From Lunularia cruciata (Eukaryota > Streptophyta > Marchantiopsida > Lunulariales > Lunulariaceae), in contig OX419755.1 of NCBI GenBank assembly GCA_948567375.1, positions 56,562,291 through 56,626,290 on the forward strand: a DNA stretch of 64,000 nt, written 5' to 3'. The notes beneath the pieces were generated by a model. That model saw only the letters and a program-made list of their open reading frames with translations. It was not told where the DNA came from and searched no databases. Positions 23,801 to 36,802 of this stretch are shown piece after piece (positions within the stretch are counted from its first letter, which is position 1; every line of letters begins with the position of its first letter). The position numbers were made by a program, and so were the translations under genes.

Positions 23801-25600
23801 TAGTTGGTCGCAGATTACATAAACCGGCTCGTGCACACTCACAAGGAAAATATTTTATTTAAAAATGCGTCAAAAGCCAAACATCTCACTGTATTATATT
23901 AGAAGGAGTAAAAGAATGGGTATCATGATATCAAGGCATTACATCCCGTTTGTACTCAAGATAATGTACCCTCTTTTGAACAAACCAATTCCTTTAAGAG
24001 CTAAAAGAAAATCGCTATCAAAGATTTAACTTTAGATTTCACTGAAAGAAACTTCAAATATCATCATCATCAAAACAGAAAATTGAATATGTAAATAAGA
24101 AGCTAATTAAAAATTATAATCTATATCCATAGGTATACATCTAATTATATCAAATTCTCAAATCTAGATCTTTCATGCTCAAGGCATGCCACCTTATATT
24201 TTATGAAAAAAAGTATTATTAGTATTTCCATACTTCAATCTAGAAGTAGTGGAATTTAAAATGTTGCCGAAATCTGTACTCTTCACCATTAGTCCAATAT
24301 AGACATAGATTCAGTAGACATAGATATGAAGGATAAAAGGACATTCGGTGTTTGCTCAATTTGTTTGTCGTAAATTCACTAAGATCCACTTGAAACCAGA
24401 TCTTTGCTCGGGGAAGTTAGTCACATACAAATTTGTTGTATTAATGTTCACTTTAAATGATAAATCCTACGTATAACATTCCGGTCCAACTCAGAGATGC
24501 TCATAAGATGGATAGACCGGTGGATTGACGAATGAAAGTCTTAATTAAAGTTTCTACTGAAATAGGTCAATAATTGTGGATGCCGTCCTCTCAAAAAAAG
24601 CTTCACGGAGGCCGTGAAATCATCTGTGAGCTTGAAGTGAAATAACTCAAAATCAAGTCTATCAAAAACAAGGTGAACTTGCTTAATACGTATAGGCTAG
24701 AGCTATCATCTATATATACTAACCAAGACCTTTCTTGTGACTAATAAATTGTGCTTTTAAGTGTTTCCAGTAAACTTCATTTGAAGTTTCTTAGCTGGTT
24801 CAAAGATATATACGCTCTTATTTTACTTGCCAATTTCTTTGTAGAAAATGATAGCTTCATTTTGAACTAATCTGTTGTCGCTTGAAGAGAATGCAGCTGC
24901 TCGTTAAACCTTTCAGATTAAAGTGAAATGAATTAGCAAGAATAGGAACTTGTGTGTTACGAGAAACAAATAAACACTATAAATTTCAGTTATATAACTT
25001 AATAATTGGGCTCTACACTTTTTCTTCGGATAAGATACCGGAAGGCAAATAATGACTTTGCTTGATTGTTTTGCTTCCATACACAATGTGATGAACAGAT
25101 ATGAAGGAAACGAATTCCATTCTCTCTTGTTAGTAGCGAAAGGACGTTCATGTGACATCAAGATACCTCAACCCCATAAAATATGAGTAATCTGTATAAT
25201 GGTTTGAGACATCTGGATTATGATTATATGAAAGTATACTTTTCTTGTAAGTTTAATGCTCCCGTTCCGATCCAGAGATTGCAATATGGAGGTTTTGCAC
25301 TTATCCAAAAACCTTATAAACGTGACTTTACAAAAATAGTGCAGTAAACCAGATTCAGAGTTTGGATAAGTGCAATTTCTGGTCAAACTTGCCTCTCTCT
25401 CGAGTAGAATATAGTAAACATCTTAAACATTTTCAACTTGATATTTAGTGTCAATATAGAAAATAAGTCTTTAAAAACAGATGTTTTGAAATACATATGT
25501 ATATAAAGTTGTCTGCAGTTGAAATGTTCTGTGGATCATTTGCACTTAGCCGTGTATTTTCTTTTGTTTCCGCCAAACTCATTGCACTTATCCAACTTGA
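20871..25600. other. Intergenic sequence with a CpG-containing stretch at 22490-22960
   Basis: Most of this span is AT-rich, without coding signal. From about 22490 to 22960 the base composition changes and CpG becomes common (GACGTCAGGCGCCGAACG near 22848-22865, including the palindrome TGACGTCA at 22847-22854, a bZIP-type site). Overlapping open frames on both strands there match nothing I know. It may be a promoter or a remnant of a host gene. Confidence 0.4.
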
Positions 25601-25689
25601 AACCCATAGTTAAAACTCGACTAGATAGAAGGTTTACCGACGACGAGCATCTACTCTAGACCCACAGGAAAGACGCTATTACTATAGTT

Positions 25690-25900
25690 TACCAAATGAA
25701 GCATCCTTCCTTCCCATGTTTCCAATAGTTGCCAACTGAAGGGCTTCCAGTGGGGTTTTCACCTGGTAAGTGGAACCAAAACTTCTAGCATAGGCAGAAG
25801 CGCTGAGGCTGGTAGGATTGGCCCACGCCAAGCGGGAGCGCTTCTGAGACATACGATCAGTCTCTGCTAACGTCGTCCGTGTGGTTGTGGTCGTGCTCAT
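25690..25900 (-). CDS. Possible first exon of a host gene (unrecognised)
   Basis: A minus-strand frame starts at 25900 with a Thr-rich stretch (MSTTTTTRTTL), followed by QKRSRLAWANPTSLSASAYA and a Leu/Ala-rich segment. Near its end the sequence TTTGGTAAAC offers a plausible splice donor, so the frame could be an exon and not the whole gene. It lies in a CpG-containing island, head to head with the plus-strand frame at 26194 and about 290 bp from it, which would fit a shared divergent promoter. I do not recognise the protein and the neighbouring exons are not identified. Confidence 0.3.
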
Positions 25901-26193
25901 GGAGAAGATGAAGAGTGGCAGAAGCGACGATGGGAAGAGAGCACGGAGTAGAAAGGGTTCAGCCGTCGTCGTTCGTTAGACATGACCCTTGCAAACGAAG
26001 GCAAATAATTTCGAGAGGAACCGATCGATCAAGTCGATCGGAGTCTAGTGTTGTAGTAATTCGTCGGCAATTGGATGCTGTGGCCGAGAAGCTGTAGAGT
26101 ATTTCAAGCAATTGGAGGAAGAAAGAGAAGCGCGGGGGTTTTCAAGAGAGTGAGAGAGTAATTTGAGGCTTGATTGAGTTGGAAGCTTTGAGG

Positions 26194-26661
26194 ATGGATG
26201 TTCACTTGTACGGAGCATGTATGGGTAAACTGGTCGGACCAGCAGGAGGTGGTGGTGGTGGTGGAGGAGGACCAGGGCCTGCAGTTTCAACGCAGTTCCG
26301 CATCTTGCCAAACGGGCTTCATTCTGAATGCATCAGCACAGATTCGGAGAGGATACATGCGGTCGGGCACTTCCCATCGCTATCGCTTCGAGTGTCGACC
26401 ACAACGCCTCATCGAACTTTTAGCCCAGAGCCTCTGAAGATTAATGATGATTTCGTCTCCTCGGGCTCCAATTCGCCCGCTCAAGATGCGGTTAGTGGCT
26501 TTCTGTTGCATGACAAAACACCAGGAGTCCGCAGGCCTTCTTTGACAAGTCCGTCCTCGGTCAATTCTGCTCTCAAACTAGAGAAGAAACCATCCATTCC
26601 CGTACGCGAGGAAGACGAATCGGAGGTTCTTGGAGACGCACCCCACCTTGTGCTGAACTGA
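26194..26661 (+). CDS. Probable host protein, 155 residues, Gly-tract N-terminus, function unknown
   Basis: The ATG at 26194 has A at -3 and G at +4, a good plant start context. The frame runs 155 codons to a TGA. Residues about 15-25 form a glycine tract, followed by a Ser/Thr/Pro-rich, probably disordered chain with TPGVRRPSLTSPSSVNSALK. It ends in an acidic segment (REEDESEVL). CpG content is much higher than in the surrounding repeats, which supports a host locus. No domain, signal peptide or membrane segment is visible. It may continue through an intron, because coding-like text follows in another frame at about 26640-26760 and at 26986-27225. The product is not recognised. Confidence 0.4.
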   Translation: MDVHLYGACMGKLVGPAGGGGGGGGGPGPAVSTQFRILPNGLHSECISTDSERIHAVGHFPSLSLRVSTTTPHRTFSPEPLKINDDFVSSGSNSPAQDAVSGFLLHDKTPGVRRPSLTSPSSVNSALKLEKKPSIPVREEDESEVLGDAPHLVLN

Positions 26662-28560
26662 GGTATTGTATTAATGGTGCTCTTGCTCACTGCTTCCAGA
26701 ACTGTGGTCTATCTGATGGACAGAACTTAATATACGGCGACCTTGTCTTGCGTAGTAATTGAAGACCGTATCGTGTGGCTACAGTTGTCCCCAGCTATTG
26801 GCCCTACAGGCTCTCTTACAACCCGCCCTAGGCTTCACATATTCCCTCAGATGTCCGTGTACTGTGCTGGAGAATTTAGGAGCCCTTTCTTTAATGAATC
26901 AGCATTGTGACTCTGTTCGGATTTGTGTTCTTCCTGATGTGGATATATTGTATGAAGTTGCTGTGGAAGACGTTACAGCTGAGAGTTGGGAGTCTGTTGG
27001 ATCCATTTGCCTAGTCTTATTTTGGCCTCTTCTTTCCTCCATGCCAAGCTTCACGAGTTGGCGGCTAATCCGACTTGCGCATGGGGGATTATGCTGGATG
27101 CACCCAGGCCAGCTTTTTACTTCGATCTAGCGTTGGTCGATCGTCAAGATGAAGCTATTGTAGCGGATGAAACCTCACTCTTTGTTTGTGTGTATTTGAA
27201 ACGCAGATCTCATGCAGAAACGTGACCAGGTTAAAAGCGGGGAGTCCGCTATGTCCAGGGTTTACCACAACAGATGTTCTCTCCTTTAAAGGGTGAGAAC
27301 AGTTATCATGTTCTTGTACATAGTTGTCACTGTACATACCGCCAGCATCTGTATTTGCGGAGAGCTTCATATGGATCATGGTAAAAACAATTTGGCGATT
27401 TCACATCTCTGTACTCGGTTTATGTTTTGGTCGGGACAGACTCCGTCTGTAAATATAGATACAGTATGTAGTGACTCTTCTTCGTTGACGGAGATTTGAC
27501 GTAGCTTCCAGTTCCCGTGTGATTCCTGGCTTTTAGTAGCAAGAGACGGAGGGATGTTCAAAAGTCTGGCTTTGGATGATGGCCATTCCTGCAGAAGTTG
27601 AAGTGGGGATTTTGCTGAAGGGCAATCCCGGGCCTTATAGAAGATGTAGATACAGCCCTGCCGCCTCGGCCGTTTCGGAGGTCGCTGGAAGTTCAAAGAC
27701 CTGTTCCTGCTGCAAATGCGTTCCAATATTCGCTTCGGCCTTCCTTCCTTTGAGCAAAGTATGTAAAAGCCTTGCTCGAATGAGTAGAGTATCCATCCCG
27801 CTCCTGTACAGTATTTTGGTTCTTGTTGTTTCCTCCGGCTTTGAAATACAGGTCCATCTTCGGCGGGAATACATCTAGGATTATTTCTTGGTCGGCCTAG
27901 TATTACAAGTTGATAAGTCTTGCTTGACAACGCTAGGCGGACGTGAACCTTGACACATGTCCAGTCATACCTCATACATACTTCGTCAACCCAACTGGGT
28001 CGTGAAAGAGTAGTAAACGTTTCTTCCTGTTATTTGGTGGTCTTCCCTTACCATCTAACTCGGCATAGATGGAGATGGCATACATAGTTGGACGGTACAG
28101 TAGCGGGCGTTTGTTCGGATACTTTTTTGACTGGCTACGTTCTCAAGGGTTCAAGTGACACTTCGCGGAAGAAAACGCAGGTGGATATTCGGCTTCTCTC
28201 CACCCTTACTGCGCTACAGCTTTTGCAATCAAACTGGCCTTATTCTTACACGGTTTAACACCTCAATTTGTGGGTCTCCGGCATCTGCCCTTTTCTCTGC
28301 TTGGACGACAACTGGGCAAGGCTGGGTTCGATTTATCGGAGTTTTTCAATTTTCGAGATACCACCGTCAATTTCTGGAGAACTTTGGGAAACGGCGCTTA
28401 ATTTGATTGTCTGCCGTTCTTCGCTTTCCGTTCAGAGAGCTGTGTCAGAAGTAGATTATCTATCAAAACTAGGAACAAGGTCTTTGGAAAACATCTGACA
28501 TCATCTTGTTCAAGATGAGAATGAGAATATTTGTCCAGGCTTTACGTGCTGAAGGCTCAT
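26662..28560. other. CpG-containing genic-looking island, no confident gene
   Basis: Base composition matches a host gene or its 3' region. Short frames occur on both strands, including 240 bp at 26986-27225 (plus) and 600 bp at 27376-27975 (minus), but none shows a recognisable motif. It is probably the remaining exons and UTR of the locus starting at 26194, or a decayed gene. Confidence 0.35.
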
Positions 28561-29400
28561 GAGTGAAGAGCTTGCAGAATCAACCACGTCCTCACTTAAC
28601 CGATGTGGTACACAATTTCACACTCTTAAGGTTGATAAAGGCAATTCACAAAATAACTCGTATCGTGGACAGAATCAGTCGATTGAATGATTTTTCATTT
28701 GATTGAACACATTGATAGAATGATCTTTCTTGGTTTCTTTTCTTCACATCTTTTCATACAAAAGGTGCTGTACTCCAGTCGAGAAATGAATCGTCTATCG
28801 GAAAAATATATTAATTACGATTTTATTTATTGAGATTATTTTGTTTAGTTCTTACACTAGAATATTCATGTAGCATTTACATTAGGACTTTCAAATTGAT
28901 GTGATATATATTTCCACACCTCAATTTTAACTTATTGATTATACAAGTCATACCCGCGGAGATATTTAATACTAGTCAAACTTCATTTATTTCCTACATG
29001 AGACAAGTGTGTTTCCTTGAAGAAAACGCAGTTCAAGTAATCTAGTTTTTGCACTTGAATTTTCCTTTCTTTTGGAGATAAATTACATATCTTGATAATT
29101 TGATATAATTAGTTTATACAATTCATCTGAGTAAAGAAAGTTTTTTCCTAAAAGAAGAAGTAATTTGATTGCAACTTATGGAAAGATTTTATCTCTTTAT
29201 TAAATAAGCAATTTGACTTGGAATTGCAAAGAGAAATTGTTGTGGAAATTATTTACGTAGTTTTTAAATTATAAATATTAGGTGTAGTAAACCCAATAGT
29301 ATGTAATGTACTGTAGTAAACTCTTGGGATGTAAAACCCAAATATTCCAAAACATATGACACAAAGCTCCATAGCCTTTTCCTCCACAAAGAAATGAATG
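28561..29400. other. AT-rich intergenic sequence, nothing recognised
   Basis: CpG falls back to low levels, and no coding or repeat signal was found. Confidence 0.5.
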
Positions 29401-29404
29401 GGAA

Positions 29405-29655
29405 AAAGGCGACCATATACAACACATGAAGGACAGGAAGTACAAACAGTACAAGGGAGAGACAAAAGAGGTAAAAACGGTGCTAGGCCCCAATCGAGAT
29501 GAGGGAATATGCCCTACCACACCTACGATATTTGAGCTATGCAAGTCTGAAGGTTTACAAACTATTGGAGCATATGAAGAAGTATCACCTAGTGTGATTG
29601 CTCTCCTATGGATTGCACCAGCCAATGCTCTCGGTAGAGGCAATGGACAAGGAAA
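29405..29655 (-). mobile_element. 5'-truncated 3' end of LINE-like element F
   Basis: The reverse complement aligns with 40365-40610. The protein text is shared, for example SSYAPIVCKPSDLHSSNI against SSYAPVVCRPYYLHSSDI at 40430-40490. It is more diverged than the copy at 20701. Confidence 0.75.
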
Positions 29656-32600
29656 TTAACAAGGAAGAATCTTAACTCTGTCAAGAAGATGAACTTCCAT
29701 ATTTAGCAAGTAGAGATGGTTGCAAGAGATTGATTTTGCATATCATCACTAAGATTTACTTGAATCTTTCTAAATCTAGAGATACAAAGTCTATGAAAGT
29801 TTGTAGTTTTGACAGATAGAGACAAGTAATAAATCATGAACCAAATAAAGATAAGATTTAAAACCATAAATCTCTAAATCTGTTTTCATAGTAAGTGTAA
29901 AAAGAAAGAGATAAACATGCTATAAAAACCTATAAGCTAGTAGAAATTAATTGCAATAAACTCTTCCAAATATGGAACCACATGGTATAGGAAGAGCCAT
30001 TTGTAACACACACCACTTATATTCACATGAGAGTTGTGTGAGTATACATGACCCTAACAAAATAGAGAAAGCATACATATGATACTATCAAATATATGTA
30101 GATGTAATAAGATTCATATGAGAGTTGCGTGAGTATACATGACCTTAACAAAATAGAGAAAGTATACATATGATACTTCAAATATATGTAGATGTAATAT
30201 GAGTACTTCTATATGTGGTTAAGTATGTGCTAGATAGCAAGTTCTAGGAACATAACATTTTGTCAAAATGAAGTACGCCACTTTACTATTTTCCAAACGG
30301 GAGAGTAACTTGAGTGTGAAATGCAACTTGAATCAAATTTTATGAGATTAGAAAGCTATAAAACTCATCCCCTACTAGAAGAGAGCACAAAAACCTTAAA
30401 CATCTAATTAAAAACTAAAGTGTTTGTGGAAAATTTAAGGAGATGAGGACTGCACTTGGACTACAAACTTGACATTTACAAGTCTTGACTTGCAAAACCA
30501 AGATCTCCAAGCTAAGTGTAACAAAGGATAAAGTGGACATATGTGAATATCACCTGAAATTGAGGAGAAGAGGCATGATGGAAAAGTGACTGAAACGTCT
30601 CTCAAATCAAAGAGGTGAATTATGGCAAACAAGGGTACACCTAATAGATCTCATTGGCATGTGTCATGGATAGTTGCCAATTATGATTGTGTGTAATCTC
30701 CTTTGGTAGTATGATGAATATACAATATAGTTTACTCTATACAATGAAAGTATACCCAAATGGGATTAAGGAGAGGATTTGATTCCTTGAAATTAAGTAG
30801 ATTGTAGAGATGGTATTGGAGGTATTTGAGAGATCAACTTGAACAACCATCCAATTAAGATGGACATTTAAGGATGCTCACTCAAATGCCAAGAATAATT
30901 ATCTTGTAATATCCAAGAGTAATTATAATAAATTCATGTGAATGAAAAATGTTGAAAAGGATTTTTTTAAAACAAAAAGTACATAAGACTAAATCTAGGA
31001 AAATGTATCCAATAACAATGGAGAAGATCCAAAATATTTCCTTTGAAAGAGCAATGAGACAAAATATACCAGACAAACATATAGTTTTGAGTGCATCAAA
31101 CTTGAGGCAATATGCTAACAAAAAGAAAACAAGAGAAGGAAACCAATATCTAGTATATCTAATGAGAGACAATCACATATGTTCTCAAAAACTAGACCTG
31201 CTAAAAAAACTTGGATGTCCACCCACAAAAGAAACATGGAGAATGAAACAATATATGAGCAAACAAAGAATTTGTAAGTTGTAGCTTTCATTTAAACTAA
31301 GGTGATGGAGGAAAGAGAAAAGTCGTAAGTGACAGGTAGATGGAGACTTTGTAAAGCAAACAAGGTATCAATGGAAAAGAGAGCTAGTCTAGAGATTGAT
31401 AATGCTTGGATTGCATGTCCATACTCACCTACTTGGCTTAACTTCAAGCGATGACAAAGATAATACTCTAAAGGTAAAATGTGAGATTTTAGATACTTGG
31501 TCAGCTAATTAACTATTGCTTAGACCCATGTGATATATTTACCTTGTAAGGCTGACCAATCCCTCTCCAAAAACTTATGGATCCTAAATGCAATCTCTTG
31601 GTGTCTTAATACACTCCCATGGGTTTGAAGAAGTAGGTTACAACTCATAAAGAAAACTAATAGTATGCAAGTTGAAACATCTCTTCCCTCATTGTTTGCC
31701 AAATAACTCATAGAAGTATGAAGAAAGAGGAGCTTACTATGTGGTGTAAACATACAAGAATCTTAGAATACATTTATGGTCTAAGTAAAATAAGGAGAAA
31801 AGCCTAAACAAAGTCAATAGAATGAAGCCATGAGCAGGAGTCTGGTAGATCTGAATATAAATAATTGATACGGTAAGAGAGTCTAGAGGATGGGCAGAGA
31901 AATGGCCTTTGATTTCATCCATGAACATCTAGATCTCCTTCTATGTTATGCTAAGGTAACTCCTACCTAAGTACAATATGGACAAGATTGTATATGCAAC
32001 TAATAATGCAAAATAAATAGACATATACTAAGGCAACAAGTGGGATAATATGATCCTTTCGAGTTGGTGGGTTGCAAAAGCTAAGAGAGAGACATAGTGG
32101 TAGGAAGATAATAAATGAGAATGATAAAGGTATAGGATCATCCATGGTGAATAAGTTCATGAAAGATCATCTAATTGCTAAGAAAAATATATATGAGATA
32201 TAGACTAAAGAGAATCCATGAACTTGAACAATTGGAGGTTGTGTTCAAAAATTTATTAACACAATCTAGTCTTTGATCATAATTAGAGTAGTGCAAAAGA
32301 TGTGGAGTCTAGGGATGATATTGATGTTGATGATAGGAAGTAGATTGCTAAAGAAAAAGAAGGGAATCAGAGAAAATGGATGCATGACATGCCTATGGTT
32401 GTTGAGTACTTGGAAAATAACAAGATCCATTTTTGCAAAAAATTAGTGGCTCTTAGTATAGACAAACATCATCATTTCAAAATAACATTGATATTGAGTA
32501 ATTGAAATTGAGTAGCAAGAGTGAGCATTGGAGACTTATCAAATATTTTTTGGGAGTTGGCTCTGGCGAACATGACTTATGGGAGGTGTAAACAAAGCTT

Positions 32601-33341
32601 GTAGAGTCATGGAATAATTTTAGTGTTTCCATTAGCACTGCAATAGACTACTTGTCCATCTCCTTTGCAACTTCCTTAAAAATGCAAGCATTTCCTAGAA
32701 TATCCATTGTAATATTTTGATTTTCACTACAAAGATGATAGTGAACTAACTTGCAAAAGTAGCAATGTATAATTGCTAAAAATTAACCTATAGCCTGCTC
32801 AACATATGGACCAATGCAATGGTTATCACATGTGAGTGATATGCATGCCTTGCTAACACATCATTCATTTATATTTGAAGCAAAAATTATCAAGTCCTCT
32901 CGTAGTATTGACAAGCAATAGCTATTGGGCTCAGGATTGCTTGACCCATTACTTGACTTCAATGAGCCAACTACATGGTGGCACAAGATGAATTCCAATA
33001 GAACCAACTGGTCTCCTTTGAACGTGCATGGAGAACTTTGGAAGAGAATGTGATATTGTCATTCATGTTTTGAAACAACAAACTCAAAAACAAGGAAGAG
33101 CTTAGATTACAAGTAATATAACAACACTTTGAAAATCATCTTTCTAGTTTCCTTTTAAGGATCCAATGTTGCAATAGATCCTACTACAGATGGCAAGCAA
33201 AAAACAATTATGAAATAAGCAATTGCACAAGTTATGAACATAATCAATGATATCCAAAATATCTATGTTATCAAGAATACCTATAGGACCTACTACAATT
33301 GATAGTCCTTGCAAGCTTATCTACTATGACAACAAGAACTT
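29656..33341. other. AT-rich intergenic sequence, mostly featureless
   Basis: Contains the tandem duplication at 30021-30199, listed separately. The short reading frames, such as one at 30949-31284, have the Lys/Asn-rich composition of random AT-rich DNA. Decayed transposon sequence is possible around 32200-33300 but I cannot name a family. Confidence 0.4.
30021..30199. repeat. Tandem duplication, ~90-bp unit x2
   Basis: Units 30021-30111 and 30112-30199 share ATTCA(C/T)ATGAGAGTTG and CATATGATACT, with only a few differences. Confidence 0.95.
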
Positions 33342-33618
33342 AGCAATTTTACAATCATTGTGGTCTAGAGATTGACATTCCAAGGGATTTTTATGAAATT
33401 CAAGGACATAGCAATTTGTTGATCATTGTGGTCTATAGACAGATTAATTCAAACTCATTTCTATGACATTTGACAACATAGCAATTTGACTATCATTGTG
33501 GTCCAGAGATAAATTACTTCAAACTTAATTTTGTGGAATTTGATGACGTAGAAATTTTAGAATCATTATAGTTTAGAGATCAATTAGTTCCATGGGAATT
33601 TTTATGAAATTTGAGAAG
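33342..33618. repeat. Minisatellite, ~69-bp unit x4
   Basis: Units start at 33342, 33410, 33480 and 33550, each opening with AG(C/A)AATTT followed by ATCATTGTGGT or a close variant. Unit lengths are 68, 70, 70 and 69. The units are well diverged, so the array is old. Confidence 0.85.
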
Positions 33619-34054
33619 GGAATCATTTTTTCACATTGATAGCACTCATTTTCCTTTCAAGCATTGTACTTTTTGTTAAATGTGGAGTTTGATTATTACT
33701 AGAATGCTCTATGGGGTAATTATCACAAGAGTGTTGAAGAGTCAATACAAGGCACATTTTCTAATAGAGTGTAGAAGTGTAAGTACAAGATAAATCTTCA
33801 TATTATTAGATAAGATTATGGGAGTGAACAAGAAGGCAAGTCACATTGGGAGCATCTTCTCAAGACCTTTTCATAGACACCAAAATCATGGAAAAAAAGC
33901 TCTATAAAAGAAGCTAAGTCCACCTAAAGTTTAGGACAAATGTATCTTGTGAGAGTTGGGAGATTCTACTCCAAGAGTTGCAAGCAATTGTGTAATAATG
34001 ACATAAGTGTGGGACCTATGAGAAACTACGAGGATGAATCTCACTTGTGGAACT
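33619..34054. other. Intergenic, nothing recognised
   Basis: AT-rich single-copy-looking sequence. Confidence 0.5.
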
Positions 34055-34142
34055 ATAGATTGTTTGGTACCAATTGATACACGTTACCTTACTTAGTTCT
34101 ACAAGTAAGGTGACATGTATCAATTGGTACCAAACGGTCTAT
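34055..34142. mobile_element. Fold-back MITE-like element, 88 bp
   Basis: Two arms of about 40 bases are nearly perfect inverted complements (left TTGTTTGGTACCAATTGATA, right TATCAATTGGTACCAAACGG) around an 8-base loop. The outer TTGTTTGGTACC / GGTACCAAAC motif resembles the termini of many plant MITEs of the hAT and PIF/Harbinger types. TA-rich bases flank both ends, but the target duplication is ambiguous, so the superfamily is not assigned. Confidence 0.7.
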
Positions 34143-36539
34143 ACTTTAGATATGTGATCAATTAAGACCACACATTCTAAAATGCAATTAGAGACTATAA
34201 GTGCAAGTGTATATATATTTGTAAATTCAGATGTGTCTTTGACAATTCTTGAATGCAAAAAGTCTTGTGCAATTGTAAACATAAGTAGACATTGGCTAAA
34301 CCACATAAAATTGATGTAATTCTTATGCATGTTATTTTTATCCAATTTGATGAATGATTTATTCTCCATAGAATAACCAAATTTGAATTCTTGTGACACT
34401 CCAAAGTCCAATTCTAATTCTTTTTTTCTCCCAATACTTTTTACTCCATTTTTAATAGGAGCATGTAAAAGATTTTGGTAGTTGGACAACACATTTGTCA
34501 TTATAATTTTTCATCATTTGTATACAATTATCCTTGGCAACATGATTAATGATGTTATGTTAATCACATGCTGAATGACATGTCATTGGAATGTTTGCTT
34601 TTCCCTTCAACTCTCTCCACTTAGAGGGTATGGAATGCTAGAGGAAGAGCATTACCTATAATAGTTCCTTTAAATAATTATAATAGTTACCTATAATAGT
34701 CCCTCTTCAACTCACTCCAATTAGAGAGTATGGAATGCTAGAGGAAGAGAATTACCTATAATAATTCTTGTACATAGTTATAATAGTCATCTACAATAGT
34801 TCCTCTCCATGCCAAAGAAAGAAAAGAAACATTGTGAAAGATGAATTCTCTTATATGTATCTCCAAACATAATAATATAGAAAAAACACATAAATAATAG
34901 AAAGACAATCTATAAGAGGGAAATCAAAATCAAGGATAAAGAAGAAAAGATAAAGCAATGTAAAACAATGCATAAAGAGAAAGTAATCAAACAATAATAA
35001 AAGAAATTCATGAAATGGACGATTTATGACCAAAGGAGATTGCAACTTCTCCAAACATGGTCCAACTCTTAGATCAAATAATATATGCAAGCTGGCTCCA
35101 CTCTTGATAGCTAATGCAACTCTAATCACGACCCCAATCTGCTCTCACTCACAAATCCTCCTTGAGCATAACACATGTTCCTCTATGTGACCAAATTACA
35201 CCGCTAATGCAAAAAAATTTAATTCTACTTCAAATTTGACATAGCTTTCAAACCTCTAAGAGCTAGTTGCAAGCAATAAGAACAATACTTGGAGCCACAA
35301 GTACATCAAACTATCTATAACGGCTAGTAACTTATGTTGAAATTCTTAGAGTATTAGTATTCTATCGCAAGTAAACCTATTCCCCACCATCTGCTTCTTC
35401 TACTTTTTAATATTTTTCATGCACTTTAGTCTTCTTCTTCTTCTTTTTGCCTTGTGTACTCTTCCTTACTTACATACAACACATGCTTCTCTATATAACT
35501 AATATATAACTCTTGTAGACTATACTTCACCATGTGCTTCCTCTCCCTTTATATATACTTTAGTCATACTTGTTTTCCTTGCTTTGTGAACTCTTTCTAC
35601 TCCCTTACCACATATTTTTCCCTAAGAAACTAATTTACACCTCTAGATCAAGTAAATCTAAATCCACTTTGAATCCACCACATCCTATAGACCTCAAATA
35701 ACTAGCAATAAGAGCATGCAATGATGCATACATATGAGTATTACTTGGAACTGCAACTGTGTTGAGCTCTCTAGAAGTGCTATCAACTTTTGTTGAAACT
35801 CCTAAAGTTGTAGTGTTCTACCATAGGTGAACTTGTTCTTGACCATTTGCTTCATCTCTATTCATGTATTTAATCAAATTTGACTTGATGAACTCTTCTC
35901 TATGCCTCTCTATCTGACACATGTTCCTCTATACTACCAATTAACACCTCTAGCTCAAACAAATTTGATTCTACTTTAAATCCACAATATCTTGCAGACC
36001 TCCATGTGTATACCATAAACTATGTCAAGACAATGTATAAAGGAGAGAATACTTCAGTCAACTTGGAATAAGGACAATGTATACTATGAAAAATGCCAAA
36101 CGTAGGCATATAATGGAGAGAAGAATCCAATCAATGTAGGTGTTGCTTTAAGCAAGAACTAGTTAAACCAATTAAATGAGAGAGAGTGAGAAATGAGAGT
36201 AAAGATACTATCAATTTTTGGGAAGCTCACCTATATACATCACATGAGTGAATAGTTGATTCTTTTTTTTTTCAATTTTGGTTCCATTGGTAACTAGATT
36301 GAAGGCTATAGAGAATTGAGTAGAAAGTTATGAGGAATTTTAGGTTTTGTATTTTTTAGAGTGATTACTTCACATTGAGAGCAATAGATCAAGAATTTTC
36401 ATTTCTAATTTTTTGATAATCTTGTTTGAATTCTATGGGAACTGAAAGTTTTGAGAGTTCATAGTTTTTAGGTGTTTAGAGACATAACATTTACTTATAT
36501 CAGTTGGGATTTGAGGGGTTGTGGTTTGTAGGTATGGGG
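34143..36539. other. AT-rich region with diverged duplications at 35167-36005
   Basis: Related blocks near 35167-35420, 35604-35860 and 35900-36005 share words such as ACACATGTTCCTCTAT, TTGACATAGC/TTGAATCCACC and a TTGTTGAAA(C/T)TC core. This indicates an old, imperfect repeat. Shorter duplications lie at 34660-34700 and 34725-34800. No gene is recognised. Confidence 0.45.
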
Positions 36540-36616
36540 AGATACAGAGAAGAGCATCATGTGTTACAATATTTATTCTTGTGGTAGCCATGGCTACACT
36601 ACCTAGGCTGCTTTGA

Positions 36617-36802
36617 ATGGCTCAAGATACATCATGTCCAGTGTGTCACCAATGCTCTACCTTACAAGAAGTAAATACCCATGTAGGAAAGATGCATAAG
36701 GGATATGATTGGACCACTTGGGATGTTCATATGAGGCAAGAGATCATATTGATTGCTATGACATTTGAGATTATGCACACTTCCTCTATCCCATTGTTTT
36801 GA
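36617..36802 (+). pseudogene. Zinc-finger segment of element F
   Basis: A 61-codon frame from an ATG at 36617 carries CPVCHQC and HVGKMH, a C-x2-C-x11-H-x4-H finger of the kind found upstream of the RT in several non-LTR families. The frame stops before the RT, so it is a decayed piece of the element's ORF. Confidence 0.5.

Noticed and set aside
26045-26311. Minus-strand frame with a poly-His tract
   Set aside because: It is the complement of the Gly-tract codons of the plus-strand frame at 26194-26661.
27376-27975. A 199-residue open frame on the minus strand in the CpG-containing island
   Set aside because: No recognisable motif, basic and irregular composition, and it overlaps an equally open plus-strand frame. 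Probably chance openness in GC-richer DNA.
30949-31284. Lys-rich 111-codon frame
   Set aside because: Composition typical of random AT-rich DNA, with no motif or context support.
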